Source: Asaia bogorensis NBRC 16594
GTDB taxonomy: Bacteria > Pseudomonadota > Alphaproteobacteria > Acetobacterales > Acetobacteraceae
Assembly (NCBI RefSeq): GCF_001547995.1
Contig: NZ_AP014690.1
Location: forward strand, 186,001-250,000
Reading direction: 5' to 3'
DNA length: 64,000 nucleotides
The translations under genes were made by a program, and so were the position numbers. The notes under the pieces are model-generated. The model did no database searches. It was not told the DNA's origin and saw only the letters and a list, made by a program, of their open reading frames with translations. Positions within the stretch are counted from its first letter, which is position 1. Each line of letters begins with the position of its first letter. Below, piece after piece: positions 29,707-39,353 of the stretch.

Positions 29707-31866
29707 ATGAAAAATATATTTTCTGTTCTGTTAATATCCATATTATGGATATACATGTACTTAGAATGGATAGTTGGTCGAGTTATTATACCCTATGACT
29801 CTCTAGATGAGTTCTATCCCTTTACTTATTTTATATCTCAATCATATCGTAATGGACAGGCGCCCTGGTGGAATCCCTATAACTTCGTAGGTTTCCCGAT
29901 CATATCGGATCCACAAGCGCTGATCTTCTCGCCATTGGTTATGTTGCCAATGGCTATGATATCGAATCCAACCCCACATTATTTTGATATAGTAATATTA
30001 TTTCATGTATTAATATGCGCTCTTGGTGTGTATTTTTTGTTGCGCTTCGAGCGTTTTTCCGTCGGCTCATCTCTATTTGGAGCAGTAATAGCTTTGGGGG
30101 GGGGATGCCTCCCTGCCCGGCTTGAGCACTCAGCTCTCATAGTTTCCACGGCAACTTTGCCGTGGTTTGCGCTAGCCTTCTGTGCGGTTGTAAGGCGTCC
30201 TACGTTGCTTCGAAGTTTGGGATTGGGTGTTGCCACCGGCTGGATGGGGCTACACTTGGTACAGACCACGTTCTTGGCAGTTTACATCGCCACCTTTTTT
30301 TGTGTCACGTTAGCTATACGCCGTATCCTATTCAAGGGAGAGCTAAGCAAGCTTTTTATGTCTCTCGGGTTTGCCGCATTGATTGCTGTCATGATATGCG
30401 GAGTTCAGATCGCAAGCTTGTTCACGTTTCTCGAGGATACTACTAGAACAAAGCTTCCCGTGATGGCGAGTGCAGCCAGTTCGGCTCCATTGCGACTAAT
30501 ACTTACATTCATTGACCCAAACGCAATGAATACGTTTTCCGAAACTTACAATGGGGTATTGAATAGAGCGGAATCGGTATCTTACTATGGTATTATAGGA
30601 ACATTATTTGTTATCGTTGGTGTTTTTTCCGCTATTCACAAATTCATTTTTGTTAAAATATCGAGATACTCTTCAAACGGCAGAAACGGCATATGCATAT
30701 TTAGTTTGATTGTATGTGTATTTGCGGTGGTTTATAGCTTGGGCCTCAATACACCTTTATATGAAATTCTGTATGGAAATTTACCCGGATTTTCTCTCTT
30801 CCGTAGACCTGTCGATGCAATGTTCATCGTAACCATAAGTGTCGCAATACTGGGGGCGAATGGTTCAGAATACGTATTGGGCAAATTCAAGCCCCTTTAC
30901 TCCAACGCTGGATATCGAGTTCTTACGATATGCTTATTGATAATTTTTAGCGTATGGGATCTTGGAAGGTATACGCTCACTCCGAACTTTACAAATGGCG
31001 CTCCTAGTGATGCTAAATACTTATCTGGCGATTTAGACCATTCAGCTAATTGGCTTCGTAACAATCTTAAGCAGCTGGGACAGCCAGACTGGCGAGTTGC
31101 TTTCGATCAAGCTGGACCATACACGCCAAATATGCCTGCGGTGTCTCATTTCTATTCGATTAATGGATACAATCCGTTAGTGAATGCTCGTTACAACGAA
31201 GTGTTTGGTACCACGCTCGACCCGTACGCGCCGCAGCCTTTTTCGAAATGGAACTCTGACTTCGATTCGCCATTGTTCGCGATGCTCAGTGTAAAATACG
31301 TGGTTACCGAGATTGGAAGTTTGGCTGATAAACGCGCGCGGAACTCTCATTTGACACCAGCATACACTTCGGACGGAAAAGATTATTGGGAGAACCCAAA
31401 TCGAGTTCCGCGTCTTTTCAGTCCAAGTGCAGTCTTGCCCACCACTGTAGACCAGGCCGCGCACGCGACAGCATCCATCTCAGATCCAGCTGAAACAATC
31501 GTCATCGAAGCGAATAAAGACATCATCAACGAGTGTTCTTCGACGAAGATCACAGACTTGAAAATAACGAAGTATCGCAATACGGACGTATATCTGAGTG
31601 CATATGTAACCGCTAGATCTGGCTGGGTTGTACTTACGGATCCCGCGACTGCGGGTTGGCATGCCTACATCGACCAGCATGAGGTTCCAATTTATCGTGC
31701 TGACGGATACATGAGAGCTATCTGTGTTCCGAGTGGGCAACACAACATATCATTCAGGTTTAGACCATTTATGCAGATATTAAGTCATTTCACGGGGATT
31801 TCTCCATATAGATATAAGAGGTGGTCCCATCCCTTAGGACAGCTTTACGGGCCTGATAAGTTATAG
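29707..31866 (+). CDS. YfhO-family multi-spanning membrane protein, putative GT-C glycosyltransferase
   Basis: 719 residues from the ATG at 29707 (AGGT upstream). The N-terminal two-thirds has a dozen or more hydrophobic helices; the first extracytoplasmic loop carries D31 and D34 in YDSLDEFYPF, then PWWNPYNFVGFP, resembling YfhO. The C-terminal third is a soluble periplasmic domain. In Bacillus, YfhO uses sugar-phosphate lipid made by CsbB to glycosylate lipoteichoic acid. Here the acceptor is unknown (LPS, O-antigen or another polymer). Very AT-rich. The stop codon coincides with the border of an IS remnant, so the last residues may not be original. Confidence 0.8.
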   Translation: MKNIFSVLLISILWIYMYLEWIVGRVIIPYDSLDEFYPFTYFISQSYRNGQAPWWNPYNFVGFPIISDPQALIFSPLVMLPMAMISNPTPHYFDIVILFHVLICALGVYFLLRFERFSVGSSLFGAVIALGGGCLPARLEHSALIVSTATLPWFALAFCAVVRRPTLLRSLGLGVATGWMGLHLVQTTFLAVYIATFFCVTLAIRRILFKGELSKLFMSLGFAALIAVMICGVQIASLFTFLEDTTRTKLPVMASAASSAPLRLILTFIDPNAMNTFSETYNGVLNRAESVSYYGIIGTLFVIVGVFSAIHKFIFVKISRYSSNGRNGICIFSLIVCVFAVVYSLGLNTPLYEILYGNLPGFSLFRRPVDAMFIVTISVAILGANGSEYVLGKFKPLYSNAGYRVLTICLLIIFSVWDLGRYTLTPNFTNGAPSDAKYLSGDLDHSANWLRNNLKQLGQPDWRVAFDQAGPYTPNMPAVSHFYSINGYNPLVNARYNEVFGTTLDPYAPQPFSKWNSDFDSPLFAMLSVKYVVTEIGSLADKRARNSHLTPAYTSDGKDYWENPNRVPRLFSPSAVLPTTVDQAAHATASISDPAETIVIEANKDIINECSSTKITDLKITKYRNTDVYLSAYVTARSGWVVLTDPATAGWHAYIDQHEVPIYRADGYMRAICVPSGQHNISFRFRPFMQILSHFTGISPYRYKRWSHPLGQLYGPDKL

Positions 31867-32186
31867 CCGGTTTTTGTCATGCCGCCAGGTTGGCGGTGTT
31901 GCTGTTGGCCATTGGGTCCAGGGTTAATCCCGGACCCAACGGTGTCGGCGCATTATGACACGCCTCATCGGGCGTGCGTTCAGCCAAAGCCGAACGCTGC
32001 CTGTGGTGCGATCTATGCTGATGCGGATCTGGCGCTTCTCCAGCACGTTCGCGAACCGGGGCCTCCTGCAACGCCTCGATGCAGAACTCACCTGAATATC
32101 GTTTCCGTTTAACCTTGCTCATAAACCCGTCTCTTCTCAGGCGGGTCTATAGCTTACGCCACTGTCCAAAAATTGGGGGCCACCTC
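31864..32186 (-). mobile_element. Internally deleted IS3-family element remnant
   Basis: On the minus strand a short frame (32122 to 31877) begins MSKVKRKRYSGEF, the typical start of an IS3-type OrfA. After about 20 residues it runs into RSALAERTPDEA, the typical end of the OrfB transposase. The middle of both genes, including the DDE domain, is gone. The right border (32164-32186) reads CTGTCCAAAAATTGGGGGCC on the plus strand, like an IS3 terminal repeat. The left border TAGCCGGTTTTTGTCA at 31864 could be its degenerate partner. Not autonomous. Confidence 0.6.
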
Positions 32187-32287
32187 TCTCGCATTACAAC
32201 AGACAGCGTCTGCATTCGGCAATGGGTGGACGCTCGCTCGTCGGGGCGTATCATGTCATTCTCTCGGCAGGAGCTTAGACCGCGCAT

Positions 32288-32470
32288 ATGTCCAGTTATG
32301 GTTTTGTCCTCCCCAGTCAGCCCGGAACCGAAGTCCTTGCTGTCCGTCTGGTAGAGTTGGGGCGATCAAGTAATGAGTTTCCGCCTCGTGCCCTGCATCT
32401 GACCCTTTTGCCGGGGGCGGGAGAAACAGAAAGGCTGGCGCAGGTCACGGGATGGGACGACCGGTTGTGA
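32288..32470 (+). pseudogene. tsaE: Truncated, internally deleted tsaE copy
   Basis: A 60-codon frame. Its first 25 residues (PSQPGTEVLAVRLVEL) match the start of the complete tsaE at 28081, and its last 28 (ALHLTLLPGAGETERLAQ then VTGWDDRL) match the end. The roughly 90 residues between, including the P-loop, are deleted. Nucleotide identity in the shared ends is high but clearly not complete. It overlaps the first bases of addB, so this is the position expected for the native tsaE upstream of addB, now replaced by the distant full copy. Confidence 0.8.
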
Positions 32471-35448
32471 CACTGGCGACGATTCCACCCGACCGTTCCT
32501 TTCTCGACGATGTGGCGCGTCGCTGGCTGGCCGGACCGGCGCGGCAGGAGGCCGATAACGCGCTGATTCTCGTGCCGAGCCGACGCGCTGCCCGTAATCT
32601 CACCGAGGCGTTTTTGCGCTCTTTGGATGGTAAGGCAGCACTACTACCCCGCATCGTGCCGGTTGGTGATGTGAACGAGGAGGATCTGGCGCTTTCGGGA
32701 GCCGAGGCGTTTTCCTTCCCGCCTGCGGTGGACAAGCTGCGCCGCCTGTCGGTTCTGGCGGCACTGGTGCTTCAGGCCAAAGGCGTATTCAGCGCTGACC
32801 TGACCTTGGAGCAGGCCTGGCCGCTGGCTTCTGCCCTTGCAGAGCTGATGGATGATGCCGAGCGCGTTGGTGTCGATCTGCGCGAGCGTCTGCCCGATGC
32901 CGCCGAGCCACGCTTTGCCGATCACTGGCATAAAACGCTGCAGTTTCTGCACATCGTCACCGAGGCCTGGCCGCAATGGCTGCAGGAAACCGGGTTGATG
33001 AACCCTGTCGCGCGGCAGGTGGCGGTCCTGCAGGCGCAGGCGGCGCGCTGGCGCGATGCCCCGCCTCAGGGGCCGCTCTGGGCTGTCGGATTCACCGATG
33101 GCATGTTTGCCGTCTGTGCCATCCTGCGTGCAGTGCTCGATGCGCCCCAGGGCTGTGTCATTCTGCCCGGTGTGGATCTCGATCTGCCGGAAACGCTGTG
33201 GGACACATTGCCGGAGAGCCATCCGCAATCCGGATTCCGACGTCTGGTCAGCGATCTGGGTGTTTCCCGTGAAACCATCGCGCTCTGGGACGACCTTCCG
33301 CCCAATGCGGACAAGGCCGCCTCACAGGCCCTTCAGGCACGTGCGGCCCTGACCAGCCTGTTCATGCGCCCGATGGAAGGCCTTTCGGCCTGGGGAGAAA
33401 GCACGACCCCCCTGCCACTGGCCGGCATCACGCGTGTCGATGCCGATGACCAGCAGCAGGAGGCCGCCAGTCTCGCCATGATCCTGCGTCATGCGGTCGA
33501 GACTCCCGGCCGGACGGCTTCACTGGTAACGCCTGACCGCGCTCTGGCGCGTCGCGTGGCAACGGAACTGCTCCGTTACGGCATCGTGGCGGATGACAGC
33601 GCAGGTGAGGCGCTGGCACTCACGCCCGCTTCCGTCCTGCTGCGGCTTGTGGCTGAAGCGGCTGTCGCCAATCTGGCCCCCGTTGCCCTGCTGGCGCTGC
33701 TCAAGCATCCGCTTGTCGCGCTGGGCAGCACACCGGGCAATTGTCGTGCCACGGCGCGTCGCCTCGAGCGACTGGTGTTGCGCGGTCCTGCGCCACCACC
33801 CGGCATGGCCGGACTGCGCCTTGCGCTGCAAAAGCAGGATCAGAGCGCAGCAGAGACGGCAGACAGCCCCGATCAGGCCGAGCCACTATCGGATTTTCTG
33901 GAACGGCTTTCGGAAGCGATGTCGCCTCTTCTGGAATGTGGGGATCTTCCCTTGCCGGATCTGCTCACCTTGCTCGTTCGTGCGGCAGAGGCGCTGGCCA
34001 CGACACAGGATCAGCCGGGTGAAGAGCGGCTCTGGCTCGGGGCAGAGGGCCACGCCCTGTCGCGCCATGTCGCCAGCCTGATGACTCATGGTGCCGTTCT
34101 GCCGCCGCAGGGTCTGGCGGGCATGCCTGCCTTCCTGCTCGCCTCGATGGCGGGGCAGATGGTGTTTGGCCAGCGCGTGTTGCAGGGGCGCGATGGCGAA
34201 GCTCTTCACCCCCGGGTCTCGATACTGGGTGTGCTTGAGGCCCGGTTGCAGTTTGCCAATCTTGTCATTCTGGGTGGGCTCAATGAGGGGATATGGCCGC
34301 CTGCCACCGATCCCGGCCCGTGGCTCAGCCGCCCGATGCGCACGCGCGCAGGCCTGCCTTCGCCAGAACGACTGGTGGGCACGGCGGCGCATGACTTCAC
34401 CACAGCGTTCCTGTCGGGTGAGGAAATTGTCCTGTCGAGCGCATCGCGACGCGATGGGGCACCTGCCGTTCCGGCACGTTGGCTTGTGCGGCTCGATGCC
34501 CTGCTTGAAGGACGCGGGCAGAACCTGCCCAGCCATCCGGCCCTTTTCTGGCAGGCCCATCTGGACCAGCCGCAAGGGGCAGCCCGTCCGGTGCCGCCGC
34601 CTGAACCGCGCCCGCCTGTGGCCCGCAGGCCGAGGCGGCTTTCGGTAACGGAAATCGATCTGTGGCTGCGTGATCCCTATGCCATCTATGCCCGTCATGT
34701 GCTGGGCCTGAGAGCCCTGCCCGCTCTGGAAGAGGCAGCGGACCGCTCGGATATCGGTGTGGTGGTGCATGACGGCATCGATGCCTGGCTGGCCGCAGGG
34801 CAAAACGGGGGCAGGGCGCTTCATGCAGCGTTGCTCAAGGCGATGGAGGGGCGAGACCTTCGGCCAGCTCTTGCAGCCTGGTGGCGCCCGCGCCTGATGC
34901 GTATTGCCGATTGGGTTTGCGAGCGCGAGGCCGGGCGAGAGAAACCGGCCCGGATCAGTACGGAGCAGAAAGGCACCCTGACCCTGACGCCGCCCTATGC
35001 ACCCTTCAAACTCAATGCACGCGCGGACCGGATCGAGATCGGATCGGGCGGGCGCGCGACCATCATCGATTACAAGACAGGCAGCCTGCCAAAGGTAAGT
35101 GATGTGGAAGCCGGTTGGAGCTCGCAACTTGTGCTGGAAGCCGCCATGCTGCGCCTTGGTGGTTTTGTCGGCCTGCCGCCCGCCGAGACAGCCTCTCTGC
35201 TTTACTGGCGGCTGACCGGCGACCGGAACCGCGGTGAGGAACTTTCGGTACCGCGCAAACCGGAGGATCTGGCCGATCTGGTCGAGACATCCCTCGACAG
35301 GTTGCGCCGACGTATCGAGGCTTTCGATAACCCGACAACAGCGTATCGCTCACACCCGCACCCGGATTATGTGCCGCGCTACAGCGATTACGCCCATCTG
35401 GCGCGTGTGTCGGAATGGAGTGCAGCACGTGAGGAGGGCGGGGAATGA
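32452..35448 (+). CDS. addB: Double-strand break repair protein AddB (alphaproteobacterial type)
   Basis: 998 residues. The N-terminus (ALILVPSRRAARNLTEAFLR) is the inactive helicase-like part of AddB. The C-terminal nuclease domain carries IIDYKTG near residue 872, then the QLVLEAAML helix of the RecB/Cas4-type nuclease family. With AddA it forms the helicase-nuclease that resects double-strand breaks and recognises Chi-like sites. The ATG overlaps the tsaE remnant, and the stop overlaps the ATG of addA by four bases. Surrounding composition is normal for the chromosome. Confidence 0.95.
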   Translation: MGRPVVTLATIPPDRSFLDDVARRWLAGPARQEADNALILVPSRRAARNLTEAFLRSLDGKAALLPRIVPVGDVNEEDLALSGAEAFSFPPAVDKLRRLSVLAALVLQAKGVFSADLTLEQAWPLASALAELMDDAERVGVDLRERLPDAAEPRFADHWHKTLQFLHIVTEAWPQWLQETGLMNPVARQVAVLQAQAARWRDAPPQGPLWAVGFTDGMFAVCAILRAVLDAPQGCVILPGVDLDLPETLWDTLPESHPQSGFRRLVSDLGVSRETIALWDDLPPNADKAASQALQARAALTSLFMRPMEGLSAWGESTTPLPLAGITRVDADDQQQEAASLAMILRHAVETPGRTASLVTPDRALARRVATELLRYGIVADDSAGEALALTPASVLLRLVAEAAVANLAPVALLALLKHPLVALGSTPGNCRATARRLERLVLRGPAPPPGMAGLRLALQKQDQSAAETADSPDQAEPLSDFLERLSEAMSPLLECGDLPLPDLLTLLVRAAEALATTQDQPGEERLWLGAEGHALSRHVASLMTHGAVLPPQGLAGMPAFLLASMAGQMVFGQRVLQGRDGEALHPRVSILGVLEARLQFANLVILGGLNEGIWPPATDPGPWLSRPMRTRAGLPSPERLVGTAAHDFTTAFLSGEEIVLSSASRRDGAPAVPARWLVRLDALLEGRGQNLPSHPALFWQAHLDQPQGAARPVPPPEPRPPVARRPRRLSVTEIDLWLRDPYAIYARHVLGLRALPALEEAADRSDIGVVVHDGIDAWLAAGQNGGRALHAALLKAMEGRDLRPALAAWWRPRLMRIADWVCEREAGREKPARISTEQKGTLTLTPPYAPFKLNARADRIEIGSGGRATIIDYKTGSLPKVSDVEAGWSSQLVLEAAMLRLGGFVGLPPAETASLLYWRLTGDRNRGEELSVPRKPEDLADLVETSLDRLRRRIEAFDNPTTAYRSHPHPDYVPRYSDYAHLARVSEWSAAREEGGE

Positions 35449-38400
35449 GTCAGATCCCGGCAAGTAACGCTCCGGCGCACAATACTCCACCAGGTAATGC
35501 CCAGATCATTGCATCGGCCAATGACATCCAGCGTCTGGCGTCCGATCCGCTGGCCTCGGTTTTTGTCTCGGCCTCGGCGGGCAGTGGCAAGACGAAGCTT
35601 CTGATCGACCGCCTGTTGCGGCTCATGCTGCCTGTTCTGGTGACCGACCCGCAAACAGGCTCCCCCGTGCTCCTGCCCGGCTGCGACCCTGCCCGCATCC
35701 AGTGTCTGACCTTCACGCGGGCGGCAGCCGCCGAAATGGCCAATCGCCTGCAGTCCCGCCTCGGGCGCTGGGTGTCGCTACCCGATGCGGCGCTGGATGG
35801 TGAATTGCATGCGCTGAGCGTACCCGTCTCCCCTGAGACGCGTCAGGCGGCACGCGCGCTTTTCGTGCGGGTACTTGATCTGCCCGGCGGCATGAAGATC
35901 GGCACGATCCACGCTTTCTGTCAGTCATTGCTGCGTCGTTTCCCGCTGGAAGCTGCAATCAACCCGCATTTCACCCTGATGGAAGAGACGGATTCCGGTC
36001 TCGCTCTGGCCAATGCCATCGAGCAGACGCTCTCACGCGCCGCCCGTGACCCCGTTATGGAAGAAAGGCTTTCCCTGCTGGCCGGGCAGGTCGGGCTTGA
36101 AGACTATCTCGATCGCATCAGGGCGCTTCAGGGGCGTGCGGCGCGGCTGCGTCAGAGTTTTGCCCGATGGCAGATCGAGCCGGGGCGCATCGAGCGGGCC
36201 TATCGGCGCGCTTTCGATGCCGGTGAGGAAAGTCTTGACGACCTTCTGGCCCAGCGCACGGCCTCACCTGATGAGGCGACGCTGCGGCGTTGCGCCCAGG
36301 AGGCTCTCCCCCTCGGTACACCGACCATGCAGGCTATGCTGGGCCGGATGCTGGATGCTCTGTCCCGCACACCGCAGGAACGGGATGCAGAGGACTGGTA
36401 TGCGGTTTTCGTCACCGGTACCGGTACCCCCCGTGCCGCTAAGGGCTTCGTGCCCGCCGCCATCAACCGGGATCGCCCCCATATCATGGAGGCGTTTACC
36501 TGCGAGGCCGAGCGACAGATTGCGCTGGGGCGCCGCATTGCTGTCCAGCGTCTGATCGCGCTCAATCTGGCCCTCTTTGCGCTGGCGGCCCCCACGCTCG
36601 AACGCTACGCACAGGACAAGACACTCCGTGGGCTGGTCGATTATGACGATCTGATTGCCAGCACGCGCGATCTGCTGCGCGACCCGGGCGCATCATGGGT
36701 GCTCTACAAGCTCGATGGCGGACTTGACCACCTGCTGCTGGACGAAGTGCAGGATACGTCTGCCGCGCAATGGGAAATTGCCACAGCCCTGATCGAGGAA
36801 TTCTTCGTGGGTGAAAGCGCCCGCGACATGGAAGGGCGGCCCCGAACGGTTTTTGCCGTGGGTGACTTCAAGCAGTCCATCTATGCCTTCCAGGGGGCCG
36901 ATCCTCAGGGATTGTTCCGTGCGCGCGACCGCTTTCGTGACATGGTCATCGGTGCCGAGCAGGAATGGCGAACGCCCGAAATCGGGGTCTCGTTTCGCTC
37001 GGTTGCCCCGGTTCTCGATCTGGTCGATGCCGTCTTTACCAACCCACTCGCCGCAGACGGACTGCGCGAGCCGGGGCGCGATACCCTGCCGCCCCATCGC
37101 TCTGCCCGCCCCGGTCAGGGGGGACGCGTCGAGCTGTGGCCTCTGGTGCCGAAGGATGAGAAAGACGGCATCGACGACCCCTGGGCCGCGCCGACAGGCA
37201 ATGCGGGGCAAAGCCGCGCACCGCAGAAGCTGGCTGATCATCTTGCCCAGTGGATTGCCGCCCAGATTGGCAAACCGCCCCAGCCCGGTCAGACGCCGCT
37301 GCGGGCCGGGGAGGTGCTGGTTCTGGTGCCACGTCGCTCATCCTTCCTGCGTGCCCTGATCCGTGCCCTGAAGGGGCAGGGGGTGGAGGTTGCCACATTG
37401 GTCGGGGTCGGGCTGACGGACTCACTGGCCGTGCAGGATATGATGGCGCTCTGTCATGCCCTGCTTCTGCCTCAGGACAATCTCACCCTGGCTGCCGTAC
37501 TGACCTCCCCATTCGGGGGCGTCAGTGACCATTCGCTGATGGATCTGGCGATGGAGCGAGGGGAGATACCGCTCTGGACAGCCCTGCGGGAGCGCCATCG
37601 TGAACGTCCGGAATGGCAGAGCGCCTGGGAGCGTCTGTCCGCGCTACAGACCCGAATCGATTTCGCCACGCCCTATCAGATTCTCGCCGACGCGCTGGGC
37701 CGTCATGAGGGGCGGGCAAGGGCTCTCGCCCGTCTCGGTCCTGAAGCCGCCGAACCGCTTGATGATCTGCTTTCCGCCGCCTTGCGCTTTGAGGCGCTGC
37801 ACGCCCCGTCCATGCAGGGCTTTCTGCACTGGCTGGCGTCAAGCAGCCTGACCGTCAAGCGTGAAGCGGAGGCCGAGATCGATGCCGTACGCATCATGAC
37901 GGTGCATGGCTCCAAGGGGTTGCAGGCCCGTCTGGTGGTGCTGCCCGATATGACTGGTGATGTGCAGGGTGAGAAAAAGCTGCTCTGGACACATCAGAAC
38001 GGCCTTGATCTGCCAGTCTGGATGCCCGGCAAGGAGCTGGCATCTGATCTGGGTGACAGGCTCAAGGCTGAGGAGAAGGCCGCAGCCCAGGCCGAACGTA
38101 ATCGACTGCTTTATGTGGCGCTGACACGCGCCAGTGACTGGCTGGTGGTGTGCGGTTGGGAGCCAAGGAAGAAGCCTGCGGAAACGTCATGGTATGCATT
38201 ATGTGAGGCCGGGTTCCAGTCGCTCGCTGCCGTTCCCGCACCGTTTGAGGGCGGTTGGGAGGGGGAGACCCTGATCATTGAGGCGGCCCCTGCCGAACAG
38301 GCCCGTCAGGCCAAAGCGGTCTCACCGGTCGTGCCGGACGCCATGCCGGCCATTTTCGGTCAGGCACCGGAATGGCATGCTTTGGCTGCCCCCCAGGAAT

Positions 38401-38996
38401 CACCTCTGACCCGCCCCCTGGCTCCGAGCCGCCCCGATAATGCGCAGTATGGCGCCGCGCCGCCCGCCCTTTCGCCCCTCAGGCTGGTGGCCGGGCGTGA
38501 AAACAGGCGGGCCCGTGCGATCGATCGCGGCACACTGGTTCATCGCCTGCTGCAGTGGTTGCCTGACAGGCCGGAAGCGGAATGGCGGGATCTGGCCCAT
38601 GCCTGGCTCTCTCATCCGTCGCATGATCTGTTGCCTGACGATGTGACGCGTCTTGTCGGGCAGGTGCTGGCCATACTCACCGACAAGGCGCTTGCGCCGC
38701 TTTTCGGCCCGGGCAGTCTTTCGGAGCAGCCGGTTACCGGCGTGGCTTTCGGTCAGGTGGTGCTGGGGCAAGTGGATCGCCTCTGCGTGAGCGACAGTCA
38801 GATCATGCTGTGCGATTACAAGACGGGGCAGAACCCGCCTCGGCCCGGTCAGGCGATACCCGCCGCCTATCGACGGCAGATGGAAGCCTATGGCGCGGTG
38901 CTGAAGCAGATCTACCCCGATCATGAGCTCGTCATGGCGCTAGTATGGACCGAAGGCCCCACTATCAGCTTCATTCCCCCACACGCCTCATCATGA
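35445..38996 (+). CDS. addA: Double-strand break repair helicase-nuclease AddA
   Basis: 1183 residues. UvrD-type motor: Walker A SASAGSGKTKLL (about 42-53), LTFTRAAAAEMANR, Walker B region LLLDEVQDTSAAQWE, VGDFKQSIYAFQGA, IMTVHGSKGLQA, and LLYVALTRASDWLVV. The C-terminal nuclease has CDYKTG near residue 1123. It forms the active helicase and one of the two nucleases of AddAB. It is coupled to addB by an ATGA overlap. trxA lies a little downstream, a common neighbour in related genomes, here separated by two inserted minus-strand genes. Confidence 0.96.
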   Translation: MSQIPASNAPAHNTPPGNAQIIASANDIQRLASDPLASVFVSASAGSGKTKLLIDRLLRLMLPVLVTDPQTGSPVLLPGCDPARIQCLTFTRAAAAEMANRLQSRLGRWVSLPDAALDGELHALSVPVSPETRQAARALFVRVLDLPGGMKIGTIHAFCQSLLRRFPLEAAINPHFTLMEETDSGLALANAIEQTLSRAARDPVMEERLSLLAGQVGLEDYLDRIRALQGRAARLRQSFARWQIEPGRIERAYRRAFDAGEESLDDLLAQRTASPDEATLRRCAQEALPLGTPTMQAMLGRMLDALSRTPQERDAEDWYAVFVTGTGTPRAAKGFVPAAINRDRPHIMEAFTCEAERQIALGRRIAVQRLIALNLALFALAAPTLERYAQDKTLRGLVDYDDLIASTRDLLRDPGASWVLYKLDGGLDHLLLDEVQDTSAAQWEIATALIEEFFVGESARDMEGRPRTVFAVGDFKQSIYAFQGADPQGLFRARDRFRDMVIGAEQEWRTPEIGVSFRSVAPVLDLVDAVFTNPLAADGLREPGRDTLPPHRSARPGQGGRVELWPLVPKDEKDGIDDPWAAPTGNAGQSRAPQKLADHLAQWIAAQIGKPPQPGQTPLRAGEVLVLVPRRSSFLRALIRALKGQGVEVATLVGVGLTDSLAVQDMMALCHALLLPQDNLTLAAVLTSPFGGVSDHSLMDLAMERGEIPLWTALRERHRERPEWQSAWERLSALQTRIDFATPYQILADALGRHEGRARALARLGPEAAEPLDDLLSAALRFEALHAPSMQGFLHWLASSSLTVKREAEAEIDAVRIMTVHGSKGLQARLVVLPDMTGDVQGEKKLLWTHQNGLDLPVWMPGKELASDLGDRLKAEEKAAAQAERNRLLYVALTRASDWLVVCGWEPRKKPAETSWYALCEAGFQSLAAVPAPFEGGWEGETLIIEAAPAEQARQAKAVSPVVPDAMPAIFGQAPEWHALAAPQESPLTRPLAPSRPDNAQYGAAPPALSPLRLVAGRENRRARAIDRGTLVHRLLQWLPDRPEAEWRDLAHAWLSHPSHDLLPDDVTRLVGQVLAILTDKALAPLFGPGSLSEQPVTGVAFGQVVLGQVDRLCVSDSQIMLCDYKTGQNPPRPGQAIPAAYRRQMEAYGAVLKQIYPDHELVMALVWTEGPTISFIPPHASS

Positions 38997-39005
38997 GGGG
39001 GCCGT

Positions 39006-39053
39006 CCGTGCTGAGGGGGGACAGGGGCTTGGGCAGCCTGATCCTCAGCACGG
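39006..39053. terminator. Inverted repeat between addA and the lipoprotein gene
   Basis: CCGTGCTGAGG (39006-39016) and CCTCAGCACGG (39043-39053), perfect 11-base arms with a 26-base loop and no T-run, between two converging genes. Confidence 0.45.
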
Positions 39054-39077
39054 GAGGGTGATGGATTTCAGACCCGG

Positions 39078-39353
39078 TTAATGACGGCGCCAGTCATTAC
39101 GGTGGTTGTCCCGACGATCCCGATTGTTGTCGTGACGGTTGTCGCGACGGTCATAATTGCGGCGATAGCCGGGTCCGCCCCAGCCACGGCCAGTATAATG
39201 CGGGCCGACCGAGTAGCCATTGTTCCAGCCCTGACGGTTCCAGCCGCCCGGATAGCCGTAATAATCGCCACCGTAATAATCATCGTAGCCGCAGCCGCTC
39301 AGGCCGAGGGTGCAAATGGCCAGAAGAGCAAAACAGGCAGAGCGTTTCTTCAT
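39078..39353 (-). CDS. Small Gly/Tyr/Arg/Asp-rich lipoprotein
   Basis: 91 residues. A lipoprotein signal (MKKRSACFALLAICTLGLSG, then Cys21) precedes a low-complexity mature part: first Tyr/Gly/Asp-rich (YDDYYGGDYYGYPGG), then Asn/Arg/Asp repeats (DRRDNRHDNNRDRRDN). No domain is recognised. Such glycine/tyrosine-rich envelope lipoproteins are common in Acetobacteraceae but uncharacterised. The ATG overlaps the stop of the upstream VOC gene by four bases, so the two are probably co-transcribed. Confidence 0.75.
   Translation of the reverse strand: MKKRSACFALLAICTLGLSGCGYDDYYGGDYYGYPGGWNRQGWNNGYSVGPHYTGRGWGGPGYRRNYDRRDNRHDNNRDRRDNHRNDWRRH

Noticed and set aside
28081-32470. Integrative element with integrase and tRNA attachment site
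   Set aside because: No integrase, no tRNA at the borders and no short exact direct repeat were found; the flanking similarity is diverged tsaE sequence, better explained by homologous exchange.
33886-35127. 413-residue open frame on the minus strand
   Set aside because: Lies wholly inside addB, antisense, with no motif.
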